A DNA stretch of 64,000 nt from CAVYTF01 sp963708205 (GTDB lineage Bacteria > Bacteroidota > Bacteroidia > Chitinophagales > Chitinophagaceae). A program made the translations under genes and the position numbers. The DNA lies in the NCBI GenBank assembly GCA_963708205.1, contig OY970196.1:558001-622000 (forward strand), in the 5' to 3' direction. The notes under the pieces are model-generated. The model had not been told where the DNA came from and did no database searches. It saw nothing but the letters and a program-made list of their open reading frames with translations. Shown here in pieces: positions 53,557-62,167 of this stretch; position 1 is the first letter of the stretch, and every line of letters starts with the position of its first letter.

Positions 53557-54749
53557 TGCATTTGCGGATAATATCCTTTCTGATTTTTTGGTTTCACATT
53601 TGGTGGGTTTTTAGGAAAATATCCTTTGCGCGGCGTTCTGTCTTTTTGCCTTGGCACAAAATCTACTTTCAAAGAAAAAACATGCGTGTACAAAGGATTT
53701 GATTGATTGGCTAAGTTAGTAAATGCATAATCAATCGTTACATTTCCTATCTTAAAACCTGCACCAATACTTGGCTGAAATATCCAGACTTTTTTTTGGT
53801 TTAATGTATCGCCGTCTGCCAATCCCTGCTGAAAATTTGATGCGCCTGCACGAATAAAAACAACATCATTGATGTTTGCTTCAATGCCGATTTTTGGATC
53901 AATGCTCAGAGCGTCTGTGCTGATAATGGTATTTCTTTGTCCGTCGAAAGTAAGATCAAAATCTGCTTCGGTAAGCAAATGAAATCTTTCTCCAAAAGGA
54001 ATATTGTAAGCGGCAGCAAGCACCAAACTCGGCGCAGTTAATTCTGTTGATTTTACGGGAATATCATTATCCGTTAAATACAATGCTTCTTTTTCTTCAT
54101 CAGTAAAATGAAAACTCCACGCGTTAAAAGTTGTGGTGATATCTTTTGCAACCACGCCAAGCCGCAGCTTATCCGTTCTGTACATAAAGCCTGCATCAAA
54201 ACCAAAGCCCCATGCATTTGCGAAGCTGCCGACATTGCGGTAAATTATTTTCGCGTTAGCGCCAAAACTCAGTTGTGTGTTGGGATCATCATTTTTTATC
54301 AATTGCGCGTAAGACAAAAGCAACGCATAATCTGCTGAAGAAAAAGAGGAAATATTATTGTAGTCTAATGATCCGTCCGGATTAACCAAAAACAATGTGT
54401 TGGGAATATCATCCACGCCAAAACGAAGCAAAGAAATGCCTAGTGTTCTGGCACTGTCATTCATGGGAAAAGCTGCAGCAGCATAATCATATTTGCCAAT
54501 GCCTGCAAAATAATCTGCGTGCATAATAGATGCCGTAGGATATTCATACACATTCACAAGCCCCGCCGGATTCCAATACCCGGCTGTTGCATCATCTGCA
54601 TTTGCAGCTTGTGTGCTGCCCATGCCAAGCGCACGCGCGCCTGCGCCGATATTTAAAAATTCATTTGAATATTTTCTAAATTGTGCCGCTGCACCGAAGC
54701 CGGAACTTAAACCAAATGAGAAAAATATAACTCGTAGAGTTAGTTTCAT
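53553..54749 (-). CDS. porV: Type IX secretion outer-membrane protein PorV
   Basis: 398 aa with a signal peptide (FSSGFGAAAQ region, ~22). FadL-like barrel of the PorV/PorQ family: FLNIGAGARALGMGSTQAAN at about 31-50, DATAGYWNPAGLVNV at about 53-67, and a series of amphipathic strands. A Lys/Pro-rich tail follows (KGYFPKNPPNVKPKNQ). PorV is the shuttle and anchor that brings T9SS cargo to PorU at the outer membrane. The adjacent, overlapping porU gene supports PorV rather than PorQ; in Porphyromonas the two genes are also neighbours. It heads a six-gene minus-strand array. Confidence 0.9.
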   Translation of the reverse strand: MKLTLRVIFFSFGLSSGFGAAAQFRKYSNEFLNIGAGARALGMGSTQAANADDATAGYWNPAGLVNVYEYPTASIMHADYFAGIGKYDYAAAAFPMNDSARTLGISLLRFGVDDIPNTLFLVNPDGSLDYNNISSFSSADYALLLSYAQLIKNDDPNTQLSFGANAKIIYRNVGSFANAWGFGFDAGFMYRTDKLRLGVVAKDITTTFNAWSFHFTDEEKEALYLTDNDIPVKSTELTAPSLVLAAAYNIPFGERFHLLTEADFDLTFDGQRNTIISTDALSIDPKIGIEANINDVVFIRAGASNFQQGLADGDTLNQKKVWIFQPSIGAGFKIGNVTIDYAFTNLANQSNPLYTHVFSLKVDFVPRQKDRTPRKGYFPKNPPNVKPKNQKGYYPQMQ

Positions 54750-54846
54750 GCAAGTAAAAATAACTCAACGAAAATAGGGAGGGAAATAGTATAAAAAAAT
54801 TGAGGCAATCCGTACAATAATTGTTGCGACTTAACAGTCAATCGCA

Positions 54847-55263
54847 TTATTCTTTCACAAACTTCTCGCTTGTTTCTCCTTCTGTTGTTTTTATTCTTAC
54901 AAAATAATTTCCTTTTGCAAGAGCAGAGACATTAATACTTTGTGTTGATGAACCTTGTGCGATATTTCTATTTGTTGATGATACAACTTTGCCCTGCATA
55001 TCTATCACTTCTATTTGCACAGTTTCATTTTGCATTCCACTTCCATTGTATGTCATTCCACTTCCATTGTATGTCATTCCACTTCCATTGTATGCCATTC
55101 CACTTCCATTGTATGCCCTTCCACCTCCATTGTATATCATTCCACTTCCATTGTACGCCGTTCCACTTCCATTGTATATCATTCCACTTCCATTGTACGC
55201 CAATCCACCTCCATTGTATGCCATTCCACCTCCATTGTACGCCGTTCCACTTGTGTTAGCCAT
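54847..55263 (-). CDS. Heptad-repeat ORF with T9SS type A sorting domain, no signal peptide (possible remnant)
   Basis: 138 aa. Residues 1-77 are eleven heptads of the form (A/T/I)-Y-N-G-(S/G)-G-M. Residues 80-138 are a T9SS type A C-terminal sorting domain: VQIEVIDMQGKVVSS, then INVSALAKGNYFVRI and the basic EKFVKE end. There is no signal peptide, and a TAG lies four codons before the ATG, so the normal exported N-terminus is missing. Either this is the tail of a former surface protein whose front was lost while the repeat expanded, or the start lies in a shifted frame. It lies head to head with purA, 80 bp between starts, and downstream of nothing on its own strand. Confidence 0.55.
   Translation of the reverse strand: MANTSGTAYNGGGMAYNGGGLAYNGSGMIYNGSGTAYNGSGMIYNGGGRAYNGSGMAYNGSGMTYNGSGMTYNGSGMQNETVQIEVIDMQGKVVSSTNRNIAQGSSTQSINVSALAKGNYFVRIKTTEGETSEKFVKE
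55033..55263 (-). repeat. 21-bp minisatellite, 11 units (YNGSGM-coding)
   Basis: Eleven tandem 21-bp units encode the heptads of the ORF above; the unit is TACAATGGAAGTGGAATG plus a variable codon. The first unit (55243-55263) is diverged but recognisable. Units nearest the sorting domain are almost identical, as expected for recent expansion. Other frames across it are also open because the unit has no stop codon. Confidence 0.9.
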
Positions 55264-55311
55264 TCCTGCAACTATCTATCTTTTCCCCGTTCTGATAAAT
55301 CATTTATCAAT

Positions 55312-55319
55312 TACTTTTG
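55312..55319 (+). promoter_or_regulatory. Likely -7 box of the purA promoter
   Basis: TACTTTTG is a full match to TAnnTTTG and lies 24 bp upstream of the purA ATG. A clear -33 box is not seen. Confidence 0.45.
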
Positions 55320-55343
55320 CGGCTTACCTCTTAAACTAATTCA

Positions 55344-56606
55344 ATGGTTGATGTTATTCTCGGCTTGCAGTGGGGCGATGAAGGCAAAGGAAAAATAGTA
55401 GATTATTTCGCTCCGCAATATGATATCATTGCACGCTTCCAGGGCGGACCAAACGCAGGACATACGCTGTATGTTAATGATAAAAAAATAGTGCTACACC
55501 AAATACCTTCCGGCATTTTTCATCAAAACACCATAAATATTATTGGCAATGGCGTAGTGCTCGATCCGGTAACATTAAAAAGAGAGTGTGCTCTTGTTGC
55601 TTCCTTCGGTATTGATGCTAAAAAAAATTTGTTTATTTCTGAAAGAACAAATCTTATTCTGCCAACACACCGCGCACTTGATAAAGCATCAGAATCTTAT
55701 AAAGGTGATGATAAAATTGGTTCAACCTTAAAAGGTATCGGACCTGCATACATGGATAAAACCGGAAGAAATGCTTTGCGTGTTGGTGATATTTTAGATA
55801 AAAATTTTACAACAAATTATATCCGTTTAAGATTAAAGCACCAGAAGCTTTTAGACAATTTCAATTTTAATGAAGATATTTCTGCATGGGAAGAAGAGTT
55901 TTTTGAAGGCATAGAATTTCTTCGCTCATTGAATATTATTAATGGTGAATATTTCATCAACAATAAAATTTCCGAAGGCAAAAAAGTGTTAGCAGAAGGT
56001 GCGCAAGGCAGCATGCTTGATATAGATTTTGGTACGTTTCCATTCGTTACATCATCCAACACTATTTCCGCAGGCGTATGCACAGGGCTTGGTATTTCAC
56101 CAAAAAAAATAAATCGTGTGTTAGGCGTTACAAAAGCCTATTGCACACGAGTTGGCAGTGGACCATTTCCTACAGAGCTTGAAAATGATATTGGAGAAAT
56201 GCTGAGAAAAATAGGCAGTGAATTTGGCGCAACAACAGGAAGGCCGCGCCGTTGCGGATGGATAGATTTGGTTGCATTAAAATTTGCCTGCATGATAAAC
56301 GGCGTAACAGATGTGGTGATGACAAAAGCAGATGTGCTGGATAGTTTTGCGGAACTCAATGTTTGCAATGCTTACAGCATCAATGGACAATTGGTGGAAG
56401 AAGTGCCATATCAAATGTGCAAAGTAAAAATTGAACCACAGTATAAAAGTTTTAAGGGATGGAATGAAGATTGCACAAAAATAAATAATGCAGCGTCAGT
56501 GCCTCAAAATATGTCAACATACATAGCGTTTATAAATAATTATATTGGTGCGCCTGTGAAATATATTTCGAATGGACCGGGACGCGATCAGATAATTTCT
56601 TTATAA
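55344..56606 (+). CDS. purA: Adenylosuccinate synthetase
   Basis: 420 aa. It condenses IMP and aspartate with GTP to adenylosuccinate, the committed step to AMP. The N-terminal VILGLQWGDEGKGKIVDYFA carries the phosphate-binding loop and catalytic Asp; GPNAGHTLYV contains the catalytic His (~40). KGIGPAYMDKTGR, the EGAQGSMLDIDFGTFPFVT segment and TTGRPRRCGWID (IMP and aspartate binding) are all present. Length is normal. The product is the substrate of PurB, encoded at 7277-8611. Confidence 0.97.
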   Translation: MVDVILGLQWGDEGKGKIVDYFAPQYDIIARFQGGPNAGHTLYVNDKKIVLHQIPSGIFHQNTINIIGNGVVLDPVTLKRECALVASFGIDAKKNLFISERTNLILPTHRALDKASESYKGDDKIGSTLKGIGPAYMDKTGRNALRVGDILDKNFTTNYIRLRLKHQKLLDNFNFNEDISAWEEEFFEGIEFLRSLNIINGEYFINNKISEGKKVLAEGAQGSMLDIDFGTFPFVTSSNTISAGVCTGLGISPKKINRVLGVTKAYCTRVGSGPFPTELENDIGEMLRKIGSEFGATTGRPRRCGWIDLVALKFACMINGVTDVVMTKADVLDSFAELNVCNAYSINGQLVEEVPYQMCKVKIEPQYKSFKGWNEDCTKINNAASVPQNMSTYIAFINNYIGAPVKYISNGPGRDQIISL

Positions 56607-56686
56607 AAATGGTATTGAATTTGTGCGATAAAAAATTTTTTGGTAGATAAAAAAACTCCCTGAAATTTACGTGTTAATCTTATACT

Positions 56687-57118
56687 ATGGCAAAATCTGA
56701 TAAAGAAAAAAAATCCGATTTAAATAAATCTGAATCAAAAAATAATGAATCATCAAGGCCTTTGAAAAAGAGAGAATCAAAGAATGATATTGATGATGAC
56801 GATGATGATTTTGAAGATGACGAACCCGTTTCTAAATCACCTAAAAAAAGCAAAGCCACTTCAAAAAAAACAGATGAGGATGATGAAGATGATGAAGACG
56901 ATGTAGCAGAAGTTGATGAATGGGAAAAGGTAGAGGAAGAAGAAAATTGGGATCCTGATTTTGATGAGTTTGATTTGCCACCATCAAAAGCTGCGAAAAA
57001 ATCTTCAGGAAAAAAAGGTGAAGAAGAAGATGAGTTTAAAGTTGATAAAGATTTCAAAGAATTTGATCTGTTTAATGATACAGGTTTTGATGATAACGAT
57101 GATGCGGATGATTTTTAA
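56687..57118 (+). CDS. Highly acidic low-complexity protein
   Basis: 143 aa, rich in Asp, Glu, Lys and Ser, with Asp/Glu runs (INDDDDDFEDDE-like stretches at about 32-48 and 62-75) and a Lys-rich head. A repeated short motif ends the protein: FDEFDLPPSK, FKEFDLFND and TGFDDND. It is probably disordered and cytoplasmic. I recall similar acidic proteins in Chitinophagaceae, sometimes mislabelled as DNA primase; nothing primase-like is present here. The gene lies between purA and pabB on the same strand, 14 bp before pabB, so it may be co-transcribed. Confidence 0.7.
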   Translation: MAKSDKEKKSDLNKSESKNNESSRPLKKRESKNDIDDDDDDFEDDEPVSKSPKKSKATSKKTDEDDEDDEDDVAEVDEWEKVEEEENWDPDFDEFDLPPSKAAKKSSGKKGEEEDEFKVDKDFKEFDLFNDTGFDDNDDADDF

Positions 57119-57132
57119 TTCATCTTTGCGGC

Positions 57133-58416
57133 GTGCAAAGAAAAATCGTTTCATTTTTTATAACTGATAAAGAAATTTTTAAAAAGCAATTGCTGCGCTT
57201 CTCACAAAAGTTCAGCATTTGTTGTTTATTGGACAGTCACGATTATATTGATAGTTATTCAACGTATGATTTTCTTTTTGCTGCAAATGCGATTAAAATT
57301 TTTTCTCCAAACGAAAATATATTACCTCAACTTTCTTCTTTTATTTCATCGCAAAATGATTGGCTTTTCGGACACTTCAGTTATGATTTGAAAAACGAAA
57401 TTGAATCGCTTTCTTCTTATCATTCAAATAAAATTAATTTTCCGGAAATATTTTTATTTCAACCTGACATACTTATCAAATGCAATGGCAATAAGCTTTT
57501 CATTGAATCTTATACAAAAGATCCTGCTGCAATTTTTGAAGAAATTATTACGATTGAAATTGATAAAACACAAAAATCAAACGCTGCTATTCTGGTAAAA
57601 CCAAGAATTAGTAAACAAAAATATTTGCATGCAATTGAAAAATTAAAAGAACATATTTTGCGCGGAGACTGTTATGAAATAAATTTTTGTCAGGAATTTT
57701 TTTCAGAAAATGTTACTATAAATCCAACAGATGTTTATCAAAAATTATCTGCAATTTCCCCTGCTCCTTTTGCTGCATTTTATAAATTGAACGATAAATA
57801 TTTATTGTGCGCAAGTCCCGAAAGATTTTTAAAAAAAGAAAAAAATAAAATTATTTCACAGCCAATAAAGGGAACTATAAAAAGAAACCTGGACGATGAA
57901 TGTGCTGATAAATATTTAAAACAAACATTACAAAATAGTCCAAAAGATAGAAGTGAAAATGTAATGATTGCAGACCTCGTAAGAAATGATTTGAGTAAGG
58001 TTTGTATAGAAAATTCAGTGCATGTTGAGCAATTGTTTGGTGTGTATAGCTTTCCGCAAGTGCATCAAATGATCACAACTATAAAAGGAATTTTAAAAGA
58101 TGAAATTGATCTCGGAGAAATTTTATGTGCAACTTTTCCAATGGGTTCGATGACAGGGGCACCAAAAAAATCTGTAATGGAATTAATAGAAAAATATGAG
58201 GTAGTTGCAAGAGGAATCTTTTCCGGAAGTGTTGGATACATTTCTCCTGAAAAAGATTTTGATTTTAATGTTGTGATAAGAAGTATTATGTACAACGCAA
58301 CTGCAAAATATGTAAGCTATGAAGTTGGCAGCGGCATTACGTTTTACAGCAATGCAGAAGATGAATATGAAGAATGTTTATTGAAAGGAAAAGCCTTGCA
58401 AAATGCGCTGCTCTAA
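57133..58416 (+). CDS. pabB: Aminodeoxychorismate synthase component I / chorismate-binding enzyme
   Basis: 427 aa from a GTG start (no nearby ATG). The chorismate-binding fold is clear in the C-terminal 260 residues: ILRGDCYEINFCQEF (about 175-189), SPERFL, PIKGTIKR (about 243-250), NVMIADLVRNDLSKVC (about 276-291), FPMGSMTGAPKKSVMELIEK (about 336-355). The PIKGT form and overall length favour PabB (p-aminobenzoate for folate) over anthranilate synthase TrpE, but this cannot be settled without its glutaminase partner, which is not in the window. It is convergent with the transglycosylase gene, 1 bp between stops. Confidence 0.85.
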   Translation: MQRKIVSFFITDKEIFKKQLLRFSQKFSICCLLDSHDYIDSYSTYDFLFAANAIKIFSPNENILPQLSSFISSQNDWLFGHFSYDLKNEIESLSSYHSNKINFPEIFLFQPDILIKCNGNKLFIESYTKDPAAIFEEIITIEIDKTQKSNAAILVKPRISKQKYLHAIEKLKEHILRGDCYEINFCQEFFSENVTINPTDVYQKLSAISPAPFAAFYKLNDKYLLCASPERFLKKEKNKIISQPIKGTIKRNLDDECADKYLKQTLQNSPKDRSENVMIADLVRNDLSKVCIENSVHVEQLFGVYSFPQVHQMITTIKGILKDEIDLGEILCATFPMGSMTGAPKKSVMELIEKYEVVARGIFSGSVGYISPEKDFDFNVVIRSIMYNATAKYVSYEVGSGITFYSNAEDEYEECLLKGKALQNALL

Positions 58417-58417
58417 A

Positions 58418-59482
58418 TTATTTTGAAGTTGCAAAAAGGGATTGCACACTTTCACGAATTATATTTTGTTTCTGAGTTTTGAAATCTGCAATTTTTCCTG
58501 CGGGTAATCTCAATGTATAATCAGCACCTGTCGCAATTATTTTATCGAAATCAGGATTTAATGCATTAAAAAGTGAAGCGGACATTGATAAATTTTGTGC
58601 AATAACAGCAGCTTTGTATTTGCCATTTATTGTAACAGTGCTGGTATTTATTGAATCAAGATTATCATTATTTTTTTGCGATTTTACTGAAAGAAAATCT
58701 GCAATTTCATCGGCTGTCATTGTTGTGAAACCACCTGTTTTTTCAAAATAAAAATCTGTGGCAATATATTTTTTTACATGATTGCGTGTTTCTTCAGGTA
58801 AAAAATATTGCAGCTTCCAAAAATTATTTGAACCTGCTTTTGCTATCGCTTCCTTTACTCTGCCTGCACCACAATTGTAAGCCGCAATAGTTAAAAGCCA
58901 ATCGCCAAATTCATTGTGCAGCTCCTTCAATAAATTACACGCAACCTGCGTGCTTAAAGCAAAATTTGTTCTTTGATCTTCATCACCATTAATTTTTAAA
59001 TGAAATCTTTTTGCTTCATCAGGCATCAATTGCCAGGGACCAACTGCGCCGGCACCGGAAACAAGATTTCCACGCAAGTCACTTTCAATCACCGATAAAT
59101 ATTTTAATTCTAATGGTAATCCGTTTGAAGATAAAATTTTATCAAATAAATTGAAATATGGTTTGCCCCAGGATTTCATTTTATCATAAGCATCAGATTG
59201 ACGATCTATGAAACTATTTGTAAATGAAATAGCTTGCGCATTTAATGGAATGAAATCCGGATCAATATTATCATTGGACGATAAAAGATTTTGAAATTTA
59301 ATGGTTGAAAGTGTGTCTGAAATATTGCTTTTTCCTGTCTTAATATTGCCATCATTTGTTGTAAAAGACATTAACAAAAATGCAAGAATCAAAAATGTTA
59401 AAAGCCCGGAAATATATTTTGCTATCTCGGCAGAAAAATAATCTCTGATAAGAAATCTTGTTTTAAGCATGCTTACATTCAT
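58418..59482 (-). CDS. Membrane-anchored lytic transglycosylase (SLT domain)
   Basis: 354 aa from the ATG at 59480-59482, 4 bp after the gatA stop; an upstream start at 59515 would overlap gatA. One membrane helix (about 24-40) anchors the protein. The SLT domain covers about 95-235: the catalytic Glu (~133) is in LSVIESDLRGN, followed by GAGAVGPWQLMP and TIAAYNCGAGRVKEAI. It cleaves peptidoglycan glycan strands with formation of 1,6-anhydro ends. The C-terminal part (about 265-340) may be a degenerate LysM-like segment, which is uncertain. Confidence 0.88.
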   Translation of the reverse strand: MNVSMLKTRFLIRDYFSAEIAKYISGLLTFLILAFLLMSFTTNDGNIKTGKSNISDTLSTIKFQNLLSSNDNIDPDFIPLNAQAISFTNSFIDRQSDAYDKMKSWGKPYFNLFDKILSSNGLPLELKYLSVIESDLRGNLVSGAGAVGPWQLMPDEAKRFHLKINGDEDQRTNFALSTQVACNLLKELHNEFGDWLLTIAAYNCGAGRVKEAIAKAGSNNFWKLQYFLPEETRNHVKKYIATDFYFEKTGGFTTMTADEIADFLSVKSQKNNDNLDSINTSTVTINGKYKAAVIAQNLSMSASLFNALNPDFDKIIATGADYTLRLPAGKIADFKTQKQNIIRESVQSLFATSK

Positions 59483-59486
59483 AACA

Positions 59487-60947
59487 TTATTTTTGCAAAG
59501 TTTTTGAAAGTGCATCTTTTTGCCCGATTCTAGTTAAGATATTGGAGATTTCAATAAGAAGGTTTTCGGACAAATTTGACGTCATCGCCTGCACACCAAA
59601 AGGCATGCCATTTTCATGTTCAAATAATGGAATGGTCATGGCAGGAATACCTGTAAGGTTTGCAAATACAGTATATATATCAGCCAAAAACATTTCGATT
59701 GGATCGTCTTTTTTTTCTCCAATTTTAAAAGCTGTTGTTGGCGATACAGGTGATAATAGACAATCAAAAGTTGAGAAAATTTTATTGGTTTCTTCAACCA
59801 AAAGTTTTCTTACCTGCTGCGCCTTTGTAAAATACGCATCAAAATATCCTTCACTTAATACAAAAGTTCCTAATAAAATTCTTCTTTTTACTTCATCTCC
59901 AAAACCTTTGCTGCGATTGTGTTTATAGAAATCTGTGAGATTCTCTTTTGGATTATTTTCTGCAAACCCAAATCTTATTCCATCAAAACGTAACAAATTT
60001 GAAGAAGCTTCAGCAGTAGTTAAAACATAATAAGCGGGAACAACATAATCAAGTAAATTGAAATCGATGGCCTCAACTGAATGTCCTTCATCAATTAATT
60101 TTTTTATAAAAGAATTGAATTGCTCTGCAATTTCTTTATCAAGTAAAGGATGCTCAAGTGTTTGTTTAAAATAACAGAATTTATATTTTTTTGATGCGGG
60201 TTCAAACTGATGATGAGCAAAAATTTCCGAACATGATGTTGCATCAAACTCATCTTTACCGGAAATAACTTCAAGAATTAAAGCGGCATCATCAATTGAT
60301 TTTGCTAAAATTCCAATCTGATCAAATGAAGATGCATAGGCAATTAATCCATATCTTGAAACGCGCCCGTAAGATGGTTTCAAACCAATTATTCCGCAAA
60401 AATCTGAAGGTTGTCTTACTGAACCTCCGGTATCACTGCCCAGACTTGCCATGCATAAACCAGCTTGGACTGATACTGCGGATCCGCCAGAAGAACCACC
60501 TGGCACACGTGAATTATCTTTTGCATTTAAAACAATTCCAAAGGCAGAATTTTCATTGCTGCTTCCCATTGCAAACTCATCGCAATTTTGTCTGCCGATT
60601 ATAATCGCATCTTCTTTTAATAATTTTTCTACAACTGTTGCATTGTATGTTGAGGTGAAACTTTTAAGAATTTTTGATGATGCAGAAAGCTTATGACCTT
60701 TATAGCAAATCACATCTTTTAAACCGATTATAACTCCATGTAATTTTCCTAAGTGCAACCCCTGCCTGCGTTTTTCATCCAATAATTTAGCACGCTGCAA
60801 GGCTTCATCACCAAAAACTTCAAGAAAAGCATTAAGATGTTTTTGATTTTCAATTTGCGTCAAAAAGTGATTGACCGCAATTTCACATCCGGAAGAATTT
60901 TCTTTTAAAAAGGCATGATAATTTTCAATTGTACTAAATGAAAACAA
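59487..60947 (-). CDS. gatA: Aspartyl/glutamyl-tRNA amidotransferase subunit A
   Basis: 486 aa. GatA is the amidase subunit of GatCAB, which converts misacylated Glu-tRNA-Gln or Asp-tRNA-Asn to the amidated form. The amidase Ser-cisSer-Lys triad region is present: GVIIGLKDVICYKGHK (Lys ~77), SRVPGGSSGGSAVSVQAGLC (about 148-167) and SLGSDTGGSVRQPSDFCG with the nucleophile Ser. GatB and GatC are not adjacent. It lies between tatC (28 bp upstream) and the lytic transglycosylase (4 bp downstream). Confidence 0.95.
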   Translation of the reverse strand: MFSFSTIENYHAFLKENSSGCEIAVNHFLTQIENQKHLNAFLEVFGDEALQRAKLLDEKRRQGLHLGKLHGVIIGLKDVICYKGHKLSASSKILKSFTSTYNATVVEKLLKEDAIIIGRQNCDEFAMGSSNENSAFGIVLNAKDNSRVPGGSSGGSAVSVQAGLCMASLGSDTGGSVRQPSDFCGIIGLKPSYGRVSRYGLIAYASSFDQIGILAKSIDDAALILEVISGKDEFDATSCSEIFAHHQFEPASKKYKFCYFKQTLEHPLLDKEIAEQFNSFIKKLIDEGHSVEAIDFNLLDYVVPAYYVLTTAEASSNLLRFDGIRFGFAENNPKENLTDFYKHNRSKGFGDEVKRRILLGTFVLSEGYFDAYFTKAQQVRKLLVEETNKIFSTFDCLLSPVSPTTAFKIGEKKDDPIEMFLADIYTVFANLTGIPAMTIPLFEHENGMPFGVQAMTSNLSENLLIEISNILTRIGQKDALSKTLQK

Positions 60948-60975
60948 AATTTAATTTTACGGATTAAAAATTCTT

Positions 60976-61821
60976 TCAACTCCAATCTTCAGCTTCTTCT
61001 TTCTTCTGTTTCTTTTCAACCTTAACGCATAGCAAAATACTAACTTCATATAAAATAATCAATGGAATTGTACAAATGATCTGGCTGAGCATGTCAGGTG
61101 GTGTAATAATGCCTGTGAGTATAAGCATGATAAGTATTGCATACCTTCTTACACGACGCAAGTAAGCCGCACTTACCACACCAACTTTTGCCAAAAAATA
61201 CATAACGAGTGGTAATTGAAAAGTAAGCCCAACACCTAAAATCAGCGGAACGATTGTATTAAAATAACTGCCAATCGTCCATATATTTTGAATATTACTA
61301 TCGAGTGAAAAATTTGCGAAGAAGTTAACGGTGTAAGGGGCAATTACAAAATAACCAAAAATAATTCCAAGGAAAAACAACATGGAAACCCAAAAAATAA
61401 CACCTCTTGTATTCTTTAATTCATTAGGTTTTAAAGCTGGTTTAGCAAACTTCCAAAATTGCCAGAAAACATAGGGAAATGCAAGAACAAAACCGCCTAT
61501 TAATATAATGTTGAAGTAAACACCAAATTGGCCGCCGACTTCAGTGCTTTGCATTTTTACGTTTATTCCATTCATGCAAAACTTAGAACCAAAATGGAGT
61601 TTTTTGCTGATTCGACATAAAAATCTATAAGTAGGAAAATCTCCGTGGGTTGGGCCCATTAATATTTTCGTTACAATAAAATTATTATAGATAGCCATTA
61701 AAACTGCACCTATTGCTACAGCAATTGCCGATTTGAAAAGGTGACCGCGCAACACATCAATGTGCTCAAAAAAAGACATTTCGCCAGCCGCATTGTTTCT
61801 ATCTCTTCTAAATAATTTCAT
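60976..61821 (-). CDS. tatC: Twin-arginine translocase subunit TatC
   Basis: 281 aa with six membrane helices. The N-terminal MSFFEHIDVLRGHLFKSA contains the conserved FxEHLxELR-type motif that reads the twin-arginine signal. A long first periplasmic loop (about 50-95), with GPTHGDFPTYRFLC, is larger than in E. coli TatC, a feature I recall in Bacteroidota. YFVIAPYTVNFFANF and the TPPDMLSQI motif in the fifth-sixth helix region follow. TatC is the receptor of the Tat pathway for folded proteins. A hairpin lies between it and tatA. Confidence 0.95.
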   Translation of the reverse strand: MKLFRRDRNNAAGEMSFFEHIDVLRGHLFKSAIAVAIGAVLMAIYNNFIVTKILMGPTHGDFPTYRFLCRISKKLHFGSKFCMNGINVKMQSTEVGGQFGVYFNIILIGGFVLAFPYVFWQFWKFAKPALKPNELKNTRGVIFWVSMLFFLGIIFGYFVIAPYTVNFFANFSLDSNIQNIWTIGSYFNTIVPLILGVGLTFQLPLVMYFLAKVGVVSAAYLRRVRRYAILIMLILTGIITPPDMLSQIICTIPLIILYEVSILLCVKVEKKQKKEEAEDWS

Positions 61822-61844
61822 GCATAAAAATGATTATAAAAGAA

Positions 61845-61872
61845 AACCTCGCAGAAAAAAATTTGCGAGGTT
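61845..61872 (-). terminator. Terminator-like hairpin between tatA and tatC
   Basis: AACCTCGCA (61845-61853), 10-nt loop, TGCGAGGTT (61864-61872). On the minus strand it is followed by TTCTTTTATAATC. It lies 28 bp after the tatA stop and 23 bp before the tatC start, so it may end the tatA transcript or reduce read-through. Confidence 0.65.
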
Positions 61873-61900
61873 CATCTAAATTAATTTAGTGAAATAATTT

Positions 61901-62167
61901 TTAAACATTCGAAGTTTCTGATGAAACCTGCGTAGTTGTTGTCGTTGTTGTAGAAGCCGGCGTACTTGTATTAACAGTGTTAGTAACTTTTGGTTGTTCA
62001 TTAATATGCTCTTCTATTTCTTTTTTCACATTGTCTTTAGCATCTTTGAATTCTCTAATTCCCTTACCCAATCCACGCATTAATTCAGGCACTTTTTTTC
62101 CACCAAACATCAGCAACACTATGAATGCAATAAGTATCATATGCGGGCCGCTAAATAAATCTCCCAT
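61901..62167 (-). CDS. tatA: Twin-arginine translocase TatA/TatE-type subunit
   Basis: 88 aa. One N-terminal membrane helix (about 8-22) ends in the FGGKKVPELMRGLGKGIREF motif: the Phe-Gly hinge followed by the conserved amphipathic helix. A charged stretch and a Thr/Ser-rich tail follow, with a run of seven threonines. TatA forms the pore with TatC. The nearby tatC on the same strand supports the assignment. Confidence 0.93.
   Translation of the reverse strand: MGDLFSGPHMILIAFIVLLMFGGKKVPELMRGLGKGIREFKDAKDNVKKEIEEHINEQPKVTNTVNTSTPASTTTTTTTQVSSETSNV

Noticed and set aside
54942..55398. Three plus-strand open frames rich in His/Ser/Pro over the YNGSGM repeat
   Set aside because: Mirror frames of a stop-free 21-bp unit; the minus strand carries the real sorting domain.
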